Assembly: GCF_016774335.1 (NCBI RefSeq)
Contig: NZ_JAETWA010000018.1
Location: 1 to 55,857 of the forward strand
Origin: Luteimonas saliphila
GTDB lineage: Bacteria; Pseudomonadota; Gammaproteobacteria; Xanthomonadales; Xanthomonadaceae
Length of the DNA: 55,857 nucleotides
Reading direction: 5' to 3'
The notes below the pieces were generated by a model. It saw only the letters and a program-made list of their open reading frames with translations. It ran no database searches and had not been told where the DNA came from. Of this stretch, positions 34,149-43,501 are shown piece after piece; position 1 is the stretch's first letter, and every line of letters begins with the position of its first letter. The position numbers and the translations under genes are program-made.

Positions 34149-35564
34149 TCACGGACGGATGCGCTGGATGCTGGTGATGCGGTCGATCGTGGCCGTGGTG
34201 GCGTCGGACATCATCGGCAGCAGCGGCGTGACCACCACCCCGTTGAGCCGGTAGCGGCGCAACGTCCCGTCCTCGCCGAGCAACGACATGCCGCTGGTGT
34301 CGTGGATCACGTAGGTTTCCCCGTCCACGCGCCCCAGCAGCATCATCACGTGTCCGGGGATGTACAGCAGATCCCCGACCTCGGCCCGGCGCAACAGCTC
34401 CAGGCGCTGGTCGTGGCCGGTGCCGCCATCGAGCGCGACGCCCGCCAGACCGGGACTCACCGACTGCGCGCTGGTGTTGCGCGGCAGCAGCACGCCGAAG
34501 CTGCGGTAGACCTCGGACACGAATCCGCTGCAGTCGCGGGCGTCGTAGCGGTGGCCCCAGCCGTAGCGCTCTCCCAGGAACTTGAACGCCTGGCGGATCA
34601 GGTTGGCCTTGGTCAGCGGCAGGTAGTCGGGAGACACGTCCGCCGAGCGCGGGATCAGCGCGGGGGCGAATTCGAGCGTGCCATCCTCGCCGCGCACCGG
34701 CAGTTCCACCACGTGGCCGAAGCCCGGATGCTGGCCGTTGAGCGGCTCGTCCGGCGGCCACTGCGCCAGCGGCACGCGCACGCCCATGTCGAGTCGCACG
34801 TTCGACACCGCCGGGCGCTCGGGCGTGTACACCGTCTCCACCTTCGCCCCCGTCGCCACCACGAAGGGAATGCGGCGCGTGTAGGCGAAGATCTCCGCCT
34901 TGTCGCCGAAGGCGACCTTGTCGGCCTCGATCCAGGCGGCGTAGGTCTGGCTGAGCACGAACAGCCAGCGACGGTCGCGGCTTTCGTGGACCACGGCCAC
35001 CGGCGTCCCCGGGAACAGCGCGCTCTCCTGGAAGCGGTCGATGTCGCGATCGTCCGGCGAGCTGAACACGTGCAGGTGGGTCGGGAACGTGCGCAGGTCG
35101 GCGCGGCGGACCACCATGCCGTAGCGCGTGACCTGGGTCTGCGGGATGCCCTTGAGGTCGAGCGCGGCGACCAGCCTGTCGAGCGCGCGCTCGCTGCCTT
35201 CCTTGCCGCTCTCGTCGTAGAGCGTGCGCGTGGGGCGCGGCGACGCCTGCTCGATCCATGCGCGCACCTGCTCGGCCTCCAGCGTCACAGGCAACTGCTC
35301 GATATCGTGCAGGGACGGCTCGAGGCGCTGCATCTGCGCGTTGTGGGCGGCGATGGCGTCCGCATCGAGGATCACGCGATCGGCATCGCGCAGGCGGTCG
35401 ATCCAGAACTGCGGCGCCAGTTGCGTCTCGACCACGCCGGGCACGACTTCGCGCCCGGCATCCGGCGCCTGCGCAAGGACGGGCACGGCCAATGCCGCGA
35501 TCAGCATCGCCAGCAGGCCCGCGGTGCCCAGGTGTCGTGCGGACATCCGCTGCCGCTCGTTCAA
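34149..35564 (-). CDS. exported NlpC/P60 murein peptidase with SH3 domains
   Basis: A 471-residue protein with a signal peptide (residues 1-31, cleavage near VLAQA), a long region with SH3b-type segments (about 150-290), and a C-terminal NlpC/P60 domain: Cys345 in YDARDCSGFVSEVYR, His405 in YIPGHVMMLLG, and His421 in VIHDTSGM as third polar residue. Such dipeptidyl-peptidase VI-like enzymes cut the gamma-D-Glu-diaminopimelate bond, releasing L-Ala-D-Glu, the substrate of the epimerase encoded next. First gene of the leftward arm. Confidence 0.9.
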   Translation of the reverse strand: MNERQRMSARHLGTAGLLAMLIAALAVPVLAQAPDAGREVVPGVVETQLAPQFWIDRLRDADRVILDADAIAAHNAQMQRLEPSLHDIEQLPVTLEAEQVRAWIEQASPRPTRTLYDESGKEGSERALDRLVAALDLKGIPQTQVTRYGMVVRRADLRTFPTHLHVFSSPDDRDIDRFQESALFPGTPVAVVHESRDRRWLFVLSQTYAAWIEADKVAFGDKAEIFAYTRRIPFVVATGAKVETVYTPERPAVSNVRLDMGVRVPLAQWPPDEPLNGQHPGFGHVVELPVRGEDGTLEFAPALIPRSADVSPDYLPLTKANLIRQAFKFLGERYGWGHRYDARDCSGFVSEVYRSFGVLLPRNTSAQSVSPGLAGVALDGGTGHDQRLELLRRAEVGDLLYIPGHVMMLLGRVDGETYVIHDTSGMSLLGEDGTLRRYRLNGVVVTPLLPMMSDATTATIDRITSIQRIRP

Positions 35565-35604
35565 GACGCTCCTCCAGGGTGATGTCGCCGATCGGCGAGG
35601 AAGG

Positions 35605-35634
35605 AATACATCATTCAGAATGCTACCATGTCAA
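35605..35634 (-). promoter_or_regulatory. predicted sigma-70 promoter for the NlpC/P60 arm
   Basis: On the minus strand a perfect TTGACA (35634-35629) is followed after 18 bases by TGTATT (35610-35605, four of six matches), 41 bases upstream of the NlpC/P60 start. The surrounding 60 bases are the most AT-rich in this part of the window. Confidence 0.55.
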
Positions 35635-35644
35635 GAATAATTTA

Positions 35645-35673
35645 TTGACGTTGCCTTGCCGTCATGTTACACA
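35645..35673 (+). promoter_or_regulatory. possible divergent promoter for the transglutaminase-receptor arm
   Basis: TTGACG at 35645-35650 is followed after 16 bases by the weak -10 TTACAC. Together with the leftward TTGACA at 35629-35634 it forms a dyad (GTCAA..AA....TT..TTGAC, 35630-35649) in which both -35 boxes are the arms. A dimeric regulator such as the RpiR protein binding there would control both directions. The -10 is poor, so this is tentative. Confidence 0.35.
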
Positions 35674-35707
35674 GCCGGAAACACCTCTTTGCCGGTGGCT
35701 GCGCGCC

Positions 35708-37258
35708 GTGGGGACCGACATCCGATCGAAGCCTGGAACGACGCTCAGCCGAGCGTACCGACCGGCGCGCGCGCCGAACAGGCTTTCCTGGCGGCACCGG
35801 ACCGCCTGTCTCGTGGCCGCGACGATGGTCGCGATGGCAACGGGGGAGGGTGCCCGGGCCGGGGACGCGACGACGCCCGCGGTGGCGCAGGCGGTCGAAC
35901 TGATCGACGACGGCCGTTTCGCCGAGGCGCATGCGCTGATCGATGCCACCCAGGCCGCGTTGCCGGCCGGTTCGGAATCGCAACGGTCGCTCGAGTTCCA
36001 GCGCGAGCGCATGCGCCGCATCCTGCTCGATTTCAGCCTCGACGGCGCGCAGACCCGGGCGGCGGTGCGTCGCCAGATCCCCGACCTGCGCGACGACGAG
36101 TTCGAACGCTGGCGCCGCGCCGGCCTGCTCGAATCGCGGGTCGTCGATGGCGAGGTGCGCTACTTCAACCGCGCGCCCCACAACCTGTTCCGGCTGAGCG
36201 CGGAGGCCAGGGCGCGCCGCGCCGAGCCGAAGCCGTTCCGCGACAGTCCGCTGGAGCGCCAGCATCCGCACCACGCCGAAGTGCGCGACCAGGCGGTCGC
36301 ACAGTCGCGCCGCAGCGTGGCGCCCCGGCGCGTGCGCGTCACCCAGTCGCTGACCGTCGACGCCGACACGGTGCCGGCCGGCGAAACGATCCGCGCCTGG
36401 ATTCCCTATCCACGTGCGATCCCGGGCCAGCAGGAAGACCTGCGCCTGCTGTCCACCCGACCCTCGACCCACGTGCTGGCGCCGGAATCGGCGATGCAGC
36501 GCACCGCCTACTTCGAGCAGCCCGCACGCGCCGGCGAACCCACGCGGTTCTCGGTCAGCTACGAACTCACCGTGTACGGCCAGTACGTGGCGGTCGACCC
36601 GGAGAAGGTGGTGCCGGTCGAGTCGACCCCCGAACTGGCACCGCACCTGGCCGAGCGCGCGCCGCACGTGGTGTTCACCGATGCGATGCGGCTGTTCTCC
36701 GCGCAGGTCGTGGGCGAGGAAACCAACCCCTACCGGATCGCGCGCAAGCTGTTCGATGCCGTTGATCGCATTCCCTGGGCCGGCGCGCTCGAGTACTCGA
36801 CCATCACCAACATCGGCGAGCATGCGCTCAGGGCCGGCCACGCCGACTGCGGCCAGCAAACCCTGCTGCTGATCACGCTGCTGCGGCTCAACGGCATTCC
36901 CGCGCGCTGGCAGTCGGGATGGATCTTCTCCGATGCCGGCTACGACAACATGCACGACTGGGGCTGGTTGTACCTGGCGCCCTACGGCTGGCTGCCGATG
37001 GACGTCACCTTCGGCCGCCTGACCGGCGACGATCCGGACCTCGCCGGCTTCTACCTCGGCGGCTTCGACGCCTACCGCATCGCCTTCAACGACGACTACG
37101 GCCGCGACTTCGTCCCGGCCAAGACCCATTTCCGCTCGGAGACGGTCGACCTCCAGCGCGGAGAAGCCGAGTGGGACGGCGGGAACCTCTACTTCGACCA
37201 GTGGGATTACGACTTCGAGTGGGAACTGCTGCCGCTTCCGTCGCCGTCCCGCACCTGA
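35708..37258 (+). CDS. exported transglutaminase-like protein
   Basis: About 516 residues from GTG 35708; the start is uncertain because no good ribosome site or ATG lies ahead of the signal peptide (RHRTACLVAATMVAMATGEGARAG). After a helical region and a beta domain, the C-terminal transglutaminase core has Cys381 in GHADCGQQTLLLITLLRLNG, His416 in NMHDWGW and Asp432 in PMDVTFG, the papain-like triad. Bacterial members are often proteases or peptide ligases rather than transglutaminases. Only 39 bases separate it from the TonB receptor downstream, so they are probably one transcript. A role in peptide processing is inferred. Confidence 0.78.
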   Translation: MGTDIRSKPGTTLSRAYRPARAPNRLSWRHRTACLVAATMVAMATGEGARAGDATTPAVAQAVELIDDGRFAEAHALIDATQAALPAGSESQRSLEFQRERMRRILLDFSLDGAQTRAAVRRQIPDLRDDEFERWRRAGLLESRVVDGEVRYFNRAPHNLFRLSAEARARRAEPKPFRDSPLERQHPHHAEVRDQAVAQSRRSVAPRRVRVTQSLTVDADTVPAGETIRAWIPYPRAIPGQQEDLRLLSTRPSTHVLAPESAMQRTAYFEQPARAGEPTRFSVSYELTVYGQYVAVDPEKVVPVESTPELAPHLAERAPHVVFTDAMRLFSAQVVGEETNPYRIARKLFDAVDRIPWAGALEYSTITNIGEHALRAGHADCGQQTLLLITLLRLNGIPARWQSGWIFSDAGYDNMHDWGWLYLAPYGWLPMDVTFGRLTGDDPDLAGFYLGGFDAYRIAFNDDYGRDFVPAKTHFRSETVDLQRGEAEWDGGNLYFDQWDYDFEWELLPLPSPSRT

Positions 37259-37297
37259 CCAACGCCACCACAGCCACCGTTTCGGGGAGAAACAGCA

Positions 37298-40200
37298 ATG
37301 AAGGCCAGCCATACGAGATTCCGACGCGCCGCCCTGTGCATCGCCCTGGGCGCCTGCATCGCCGCCACCACGCCGACGGTGTTCGCGCAAAGCGCCACCG
37401 GCGCGGTAGCGGGCCGCGCCAGCGCAGGCGACCAGATCACGGCGACTAACGCCGGCACCGGCCTCACACGCGCAGTATCGGTGGGCGCGGACGGCGTCTA
37501 TCGCCTGACGCAACTCCCCGTCGGCGACTACACGTTGACGATCACCCGTGACGGACAGCCGGTGGGGCAGCCGATCCAGGTCAATGTCGCCCTGGGCGGA
37601 ACCACCACGGTCAACATCGGCGGCGACGGTGCTCTTGTGAACCTCGATGCGGTTCAGGTCATCGGCTCGCGCGTGATCAACCGGGTCGACGTACGCTCCA
37701 CCGAATCGGCCACCAACATCACCCGCGAGGAGTGGGCGCGCCTGCCGGTCGCCCAGAGCCTGAGTTCGGTGGCGTTGCTGGCACCGGGCGTGATCGGCGG
37801 CAACTCGTCGTTCGGCGGCATCTCGTTCGGCGGATCCTCGGTGGCAGAGAACTCGGTCTTCATCAACGGCCTGAACGTCACCGACTTCTATCGCAGGCAG
37901 AGCTTCTCGACCGCACCGTTCGCCTTCTTCAGGGAATTCCAGGTCAAGACCGGCGGCTACTCGGTCGAGTTCGGCCGCGCCACGGGCGGTGTCATCAATG
38001 CGGTGACGCGGTCGGGCAGCAACGAATTCGACGGCGGCGTGGAGATCACGTTCGAGCCTGCGGCATGGAAGGCGCGCGCGGACGATCATGAGTTCGAAGG
38101 CACCAATTCGAACGGCACCACCTCGACCGCCATCTTCCGCGCCAGCCGCGACAGCAGCAGCTTTACGAAGGCCAACGTCTGGGCATCGGGGCCGATCGTC
38201 AAGGACCGGTTGTTCTTCTTCGCCATGTACGAGGCACGCGACAGCAATTCTAAGTACAGCAGCAGTGGCGGGGGAGAGTGGTTCAGGGGCGAAGCCAGCG
38301 ACGGGTTCTGGGGTACCAAGCTCGACTGGCGGATCACCGACAACCACCTGCTGGAACTGCTCGCGTTCTCCGACGAGGCCGAGACCGACACCAGTACGTT
38401 CGCCTACGACTGGGACAGCGGCGAGATCGGGGATCGCGCCGGCGACAACAACGTACGGGGCGGCGGCAAGAGCGGTTCGCTGACCTACACCGGTTACTTC
38501 GGCGAGAGCTTCGTCGCCAAGGCCATGTACGGCATCAACCAGAGCCGCAGCTTCTCCGCCTCGCCTGCCGACGGGCCTTGCGAGCAGATCTTCTTCGATG
38601 CCTCTTACCGGCCGACCTACGAGGCGATGGGCTCCCCGGCGCTCGGGTGTCATCCCACCTCGGCCATGATCGTTGCGCATGAAGACGAGCGCGAAGCGGC
38701 ACGCCTCGACTTCGAGTGGACGCTCGGCGACCACCAGTTGCGTTTCGGCATCGACCGAGAGGTGATGACCACGGACCGCACCAGCTTCTACCCGGGCCCC
38801 ACGGGCATGCGTTACACGGCCTATACGGTGGCACCAGGGGCCGAACTGGACAACGGCAGCGTGGTCCCGCCGGGCGTCGACGCGATCCTGATGGCGCGAC
38901 GGCGTATCGACGGTGGCCTGTTCGAGACCGAGGCCAGCGCGTATTACCTCGAAGATACCTGGAGCGTCACCCCGACCTTCCTGCTCAATCTGGGCGTGCG
39001 CGTCGACGGCTTCGAGAACAAGACCGCAGCCGGCGGCAGCTTCATCAAGATGGACGACTTGGTGTCGCCGCGCCTGGGTTTCTCCTGGGACATGAAGGGC
39101 GACGGCGGCAGCAAGCTGTTCGGCAACCTCGGCCGTTACTACCTGCCGGTCACCAACAACATCAACTACACCTTCGCTGGCGGTCTCACCGACGAACGCA
39201 CGTTCTACGCGCTCGACGGCTGGCGCCAGGCGACCAACCCGGTGACTGGCGCGCCCTACATGGAGCCGGTCATCGGCGCGCAGATCGGACCGGTCGACAC
39301 CAGCTACAACGTGTCGGTGAACGATCTGCGCCAGAGCGTGGACCGCGACCTCGACGCCGTCTACCAGGACGAAGCGATCCTCGGCTACCAGGCCATGCTC
39401 AGCCAGGCATGGTCATGGGGGGTGAACGCGACCTACCGCCGCATGAAGAACGCGCTGGACGACGTGCGCATCAACCACACGCCTTGCGGTCCGGTCGGCT
39501 TCAACCTCTGGCCGATCGCCAACCCGGGCAAGCCGCTGACCATCTGGGGCGACGAGAGCATCGGCTGCGAAACCGAGGGCTGGATCACCATCGACACGTC
39601 GCAGGACGGCTACCGGATGGGCGGCAGCGGCCAGGTGGTCGGCTATTCCGAACCCAAGCGCAGCTACAAGTCGGTCGAACTGCAGATCGACCGCGCATGG
39701 GACGGAAAGTGGGCATTCAACGCCTCCTACATCTGGTCCAAGTCGGACGGCAACCACGAAGGTCCGGTGAACTCCGATACCAACTACGGGGATACCGGCA
39801 TGGTCCAGCACTGGGACCACCCGGCGAACAACCAGGACTATGGCCCGCTGTTCAACGACCGCCGCCACCAGATCAAGCTGCGTGGCAGCTACGCATTGAA
39901 CGAGCAATGGTCGTTCGGCGCCATGCTGACCGCACTGTCGGGCGGCCCGATCAACGAGTTCGGGGTGAGCTGGCCGAACGACAGCACCGGCGCAGCCAGC
40001 TTCGTGACTGAAGGCTCGGGCGGCGGGTCGTTCTGGCACTGCGTGCAGAACTGCGCTGGCGCCGTCGCCGACCGCATCTACGAGTATGCACCGCGTGGTT
40101 CGGGCGGGCGCCTGCCTTGGACCTACAACCTCGGTGCCAACGTGACCTGGACCTTGCCGGTCGAAGGCGTCGACCTCAAGGCGCGTTTCTCGGTGTTCAA

Positions 40201-40339
40201 CCTGCTCAACGATCAGGAAGTGATCAATGTCCGCCAGCGCTACGAACTCGGACCGGGCGTGACGCGCGGGCTGCACGGCACCGGTACACGGTGGCAGTCG
40301 CCCCGCTACGCGCAACTGGTCGTGACTTGGAATTTCTGA
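37298..40339 (+). CDS. TonB-dependent receptor with carboxypeptidase-regulatory-like N-domain (Oar type)
   Basis: A 1013-residue outer-membrane receptor. Signal peptide to VFA-Q (residue 31), a short beta-sandwich domain (about 33-105, ADGVYRLTQLPVGDYTLTI), a TonB-box-like DAVQVIGSR, plug domain (FINGLNVTDFYRR, GGYSVEFGRATGGVINAVTRSGSN) and a 22-strand barrel ending in VVTWNF. This Oar-like class often imports peptides or larger substrates. A GGGGAG ribosome site precedes ATG. A terminator follows. Confidence 0.9.
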   Translation: MKASHTRFRRAALCIALGACIAATTPTVFAQSATGAVAGRASAGDQITATNAGTGLTRAVSVGADGVYRLTQLPVGDYTLTITRDGQPVGQPIQVNVALGGTTTVNIGGDGALVNLDAVQVIGSRVINRVDVRSTESATNITREEWARLPVAQSLSSVALLAPGVIGGNSSFGGISFGGSSVAENSVFINGLNVTDFYRRQSFSTAPFAFFREFQVKTGGYSVEFGRATGGVINAVTRSGSNEFDGGVEITFEPAAWKARADDHEFEGTNSNGTTSTAIFRASRDSSSFTKANVWASGPIVKDRLFFFAMYEARDSNSKYSSSGGGEWFRGEASDGFWGTKLDWRITDNHLLELLAFSDEAETDTSTFAYDWDSGEIGDRAGDNNVRGGGKSGSLTYTGYFGESFVAKAMYGINQSRSFSASPADGPCEQIFFDASYRPTYEAMGSPALGCHPTSAMIVAHEDEREAARLDFEWTLGDHQLRFGIDREVMTTDRTSFYPGPTGMRYTAYTVAPGAELDNGSVVPPGVDAILMARRRIDGGLFETEASAYYLEDTWSVTPTFLLNLGVRVDGFENKTAAGGSFIKMDDLVSPRLGFSWDMKGDGGSKLFGNLGRYYLPVTNNINYTFAGGLTDERTFYALDGWRQATNPVTGAPYMEPVIGAQIGPVDTSYNVSVNDLRQSVDRDLDAVYQDEAILGYQAMLSQAWSWGVNATYRRMKNALDDVRINHTPCGPVGFNLWPIANPGKPLTIWGDESIGCETEGWITIDTSQDGYRMGGSGQVVGYSEPKRSYKSVELQIDRAWDGKWAFNASYIWSKSDGNHEGPVNSDTNYGDTGMVQHWDHPANNQDYGPLFNDRRHQIKLRGSYALNEQWSFGAMLTALSGGPINEFGVSWPNDSTGAASFVTEGSGGGSFWHCVQNCAGAVADRIYEYAPRGSGGRLPWTYNLGANVTWTLPVEGVDLKARFSVFNLLNDQEVINVRQRYELGPGVTRGLHGTGTRWQSPRYAQLVVTWNF

Positions 40340-40366
40340 AGCAGACACGGCGCCTCCCCGCCTTGG

Positions 40367-40393
40367 CGGCCACCGCACGGTGGCCGTCTTTTT
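40367..40393 (+). terminator. Rho-independent terminator after the Oar-type receptor
   Basis: CGGCCACCG and CGGTGGCCG pair around CA (40367-40386) and are followed by TCTTTTT. It separates the transglutaminase-receptor transcript from the second receptor operon. A promoter for the latter should lie in 40394-40560; I see no strong match there. Confidence 0.88.
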
Positions 40394-40567
40394 GCCTGCA
40401 CGTCCGAGTTCCGGGCGCTGCGAGAGGCGGAAACGGGCAGCCGCAAATTGACAGTTTTCCCGGACGCATGTTAAGCAGCACGGAAGGGGGACACCGGCGG
40501 CGCATGCAGGAGGCGACGCGACAGACACGCTTCCGCGGCCGCATCGACAACACTTCGGGGAAATCAC

Positions 40568-43501
40568 ATGGCAGCAGTCCGCACGCGCAACCACCCGGCA
40601 CCTGGATCGGTGCTGGCAATCGCCATTGCAATAGCATTGGCATTGGCAGGGACCGCCGCGGCGCAGGAAGCTCCAGCCATCGACCCGCAGGGCAGCGAGG
40701 CGACGCGCACGCTCGACCGCATCAGCGTGACCGGCTCGCGCATCAAGCGTACGGACATCGAGACCGCGCTCCCCGTCACGATCATCCGGCGCGAGGAGAT
40801 CAACGCGCAGGGCATCACCTCGGCCGAACAGCTGATGCAGTTCCTGAATGTCGCCAGCAACGGCCCGGATAGCCTGGCCGCGAACAGCGGCATCGCGCCG
40901 CCCGGAACCCGCGGCAACAATGGCGTTTCCGGTGCGAACTTGCGCGGACAGGGTGCCGACGCGACCCTGGTTCTGCTCAACGGACGCCGGGTGGCGACAC
41001 ATGGGCTCGCGGGGATGGTGGCGGACCTGAACTCGATTCCGTTCATGGCGATCGACCGCGTCGAGGTACTGAGAGACGGCGCGTCGGCCGTCTACGGGAC
41101 GGATGCGATCGGAGGCGTGGTCAACTTCATCACCCGGAACGACTACCAGGGGCTGTCTGCCACGCTGGGTGCCGACGCGACCCATGATGGTGGCGGTGAG
41201 ATCTACCAGGGAAGCCTGCTCGGCGGTGCGGGCGATCTCGATACTGACCGCTGGAACGCGTGGGCGGCGCTGAGCTGGAAGCGCAACAGAATCCTCCGCG
41301 GCGTGGACCGCGATTTCGCCAACAGCTTCCAACCCGAACGTGGCCTGTCGCCGGACACGCGCGGTACGCCCTTCGCGACGGTATTCAACGTCAACCACGC
41401 GCGCATCGGCGGCGCGCCCGGGCTCATCGGCAGGGGTCTGGTCGATCCGGCGGACGGCACCACCATGGTCGCAATCAACATCCTCGACCTGCCAGGAGGG
41501 CAAGGCTGCGAAGCCGGCGGTGACCTGATGGGGCCATACGACGACCGGATCTGGAGCTCGGCCAGTTCGCGTTACGCATGCGCGTGGGATTATGGGCGTG
41601 CGCGGGTGATCCAGCAGCCGGTCGACACCGTCCAGGCGATCGGGCGCGCCACGTTCAAGCTGGGCGAGGACCACCAGCTGTACGTCGAGGCGATGGGTTC
41701 GGAAGTCGAATCCAGACGCGAGTTCGAAGCCCAGCAGATCAGCTCCGCGGCCTATCCCGCCGGGACGGCAGCCCAGTTCGATCTGTCGACGTGGTATCCC
41801 CTCAACGACCTCACCCGTACCACGTATGACACCGTGTACGACGCGCTGGCGGGTTACTTCGGCGAGGATGGCCTCACCTATGGGGCGCCGATCCCGTATC
41901 GCTGGCGCTGCATCGCCTGCGGGCCGCGCGAACTCGAGACGACCACGCGCTCGTTCCGGCTGTTGCTCGGCCTGGAGGGCACGATCGGCAGATGGGACTA
42001 CAACACAGGCATTTCGCGCGCAGCGAGCCGGGCACGGACGGTACTGGGCAATGGCTATTACTTCACTCCAGAACTGAAGGCCCTGCTCGGCAGCGGCCAA
42101 CTCAATCCGTTCCTCCTGCCAGGGCAGGCGCAAAGCGCGGAGGCGATGGCCGGCTTGCAAGCCGCTTCTGCGCGCGGTATCGAGCTCTACCACGGCGTAA
42201 CCACGACGACCATCCTAGACGCGAGCTTCTCGGGTGGATTGGGATTCAGCCTTCCCGGCGGGGAAGTGCAGGCAGCGGCTGGCACGGACCTGCGCCGCGA
42301 AGAATACGAGTTCGGTGGCCCGGCCGAGTGGGCGGACGGGAACGCCTACGTCTTCGGTCCACCCGGCGATGCGGCGAACTACATGCCGCGCCAGACCCGC
42401 AACGTCAAGGCGGTGTTCGCGGAGGTCTACCTGCCCGTACTGGACTCGCTCGAATTCACCCTGGCCGGACGCTACGACCGCTACGACGGCTTCGGTTCGA
42501 CGACTAACCCGAAGTACTCGTTCAAGTATCAGCCAGTGGAATGGCTGGCGATCCGCGGCGCCTACAGCACCGGATTCAAGGTCCCCGATTTCGCGAAACT
42601 GTTCCGCGGCATCACCCAGACGCTGTATACGGGCCTGGATCTCGCCGATCCGGCGACCTGCCCGGGTGGGGTCTACAACCCGAACGTGGCTGGTTGCAAC
42701 GTGCAGATCCGCCCCGACATCATCACCGGCGGAAACCCCAACCTGCAACCCGAGGAGGCGGAGCAGAAGAGCCTGGGCATCGTTCTCGCCCCCAACGAGC
42801 GATTCAACGTCAGCATCGACTGGTGGGAAATCGAGCGACTCAACACCATCCGCAGCGGCTTCAGCCTTGAGGACATGCGGGAGGACTACGACCTGTACGA
42901 AAGGAATTTCATCCGCGACGACAGCGGCACGATCGTGGCGATCGACCAGCGCTTCATCAACACCGGCGGCACTCTCAGCCGCGGCGTCGAGCTGGACGCG
43001 AACCTGTATGGCGAACTCGCGGGAGGGCAGTGGCGGGTCAACCTCAATGGCAGCTACCTCGACCTGTTCAAGATCAAGAACTTCACCGACCTCCCGTTCG
43101 GGGACAACCTGGTCGGCAGGTACGAGCGTTACTTCAACCTGCCGATCGAATGGAAGCACACGCTCAGCTTTGGGTGGCAAAAGGGTGACTGGGCGCACAC
43201 GCTGACCCAGGTCTACCGCGACGGCTACCAGGATTACCTGCCGCCGGGACTGCGCAACGGTACCTACGAGCCACCGCAGTTCCAGGCGGACGTGGATGAG
43301 TACGTCACGTACAACTACAGTGTCAGCTGGACGGGAGTGAACAACCTGAAGGCGACCTTCGGCATCCGCAATCTGCTGAACGAGGATCCGCCGTTCACCC
43401 TCCGCTACCTCGATGACGGAGACGGCGCCGGGTGGGAGGCGCGCGTCGCGGATCCGCGCGGACGCTCATTCAACGTGCTTCTCGAGTACACGTTCTGGTG
43501 A
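40568..43501 (+). CDS. TonB-dependent receptor
   Basis: A 977-residue outer-membrane receptor. Signal peptide ending at AAAQ, TonB box RISVTGSRIKRT, complete plug (VTIIRREEINAQGITSAEQL, LLNGRRVATHGLAG, VEVLRDGASAVYGTDAIGGV) and a barrel with the final aromatic strand VLLEYTFW. It belongs to the large xanthomonad receptor class of unassigned substrates. The stop overlaps the GTG of the serine hydrolase, and VanX overlaps that in turn, so receptor and two D-Ala-directed enzymes are made together. Confidence 0.92.
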   Translation: MAAVRTRNHPAPGSVLAIAIAIALALAGTAAAQEAPAIDPQGSEATRTLDRISVTGSRIKRTDIETALPVTIIRREEINAQGITSAEQLMQFLNVASNGPDSLAANSGIAPPGTRGNNGVSGANLRGQGADATLVLLNGRRVATHGLAGMVADLNSIPFMAIDRVEVLRDGASAVYGTDAIGGVVNFITRNDYQGLSATLGADATHDGGGEIYQGSLLGGAGDLDTDRWNAWAALSWKRNRILRGVDRDFANSFQPERGLSPDTRGTPFATVFNVNHARIGGAPGLIGRGLVDPADGTTMVAINILDLPGGQGCEAGGDLMGPYDDRIWSSASSRYACAWDYGRARVIQQPVDTVQAIGRATFKLGEDHQLYVEAMGSEVESRREFEAQQISSAAYPAGTAAQFDLSTWYPLNDLTRTTYDTVYDALAGYFGEDGLTYGAPIPYRWRCIACGPRELETTTRSFRLLLGLEGTIGRWDYNTGISRAASRARTVLGNGYYFTPELKALLGSGQLNPFLLPGQAQSAEAMAGLQAASARGIELYHGVTTTTILDASFSGGLGFSLPGGEVQAAAGTDLRREEYEFGGPAEWADGNAYVFGPPGDAANYMPRQTRNVKAVFAEVYLPVLDSLEFTLAGRYDRYDGFGSTTNPKYSFKYQPVEWLAIRGAYSTGFKVPDFAKLFRGITQTLYTGLDLADPATCPGGVYNPNVAGCNVQIRPDIITGGNPNLQPEEAEQKSLGIVLAPNERFNVSIDWWEIERLNTIRSGFSLEDMREDYDLYERNFIRDDSGTIVAIDQRFINTGGTLSRGVELDANLYGELAGGQWRVNLNGSYLDLFKIKNFTDLPFGDNLVGRYERYFNLPIEWKHTLSFGWQKGDWAHTLTQVYRDGYQDYLPPGLRNGTYEPPQFQADVDEYVTYNYSVSWTGVNNLKATFGIRNLLNEDPPFTLRYLDDGDGAGWEARVADPRGRSFNVLLEYTFW

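Noticed and set aside
35642..38734. Minus-strand frame of 1030 codons opposite transglutaminase and receptor
   Set aside because: Shadow of two genes with clear signal peptides and motifs on the plus strand.
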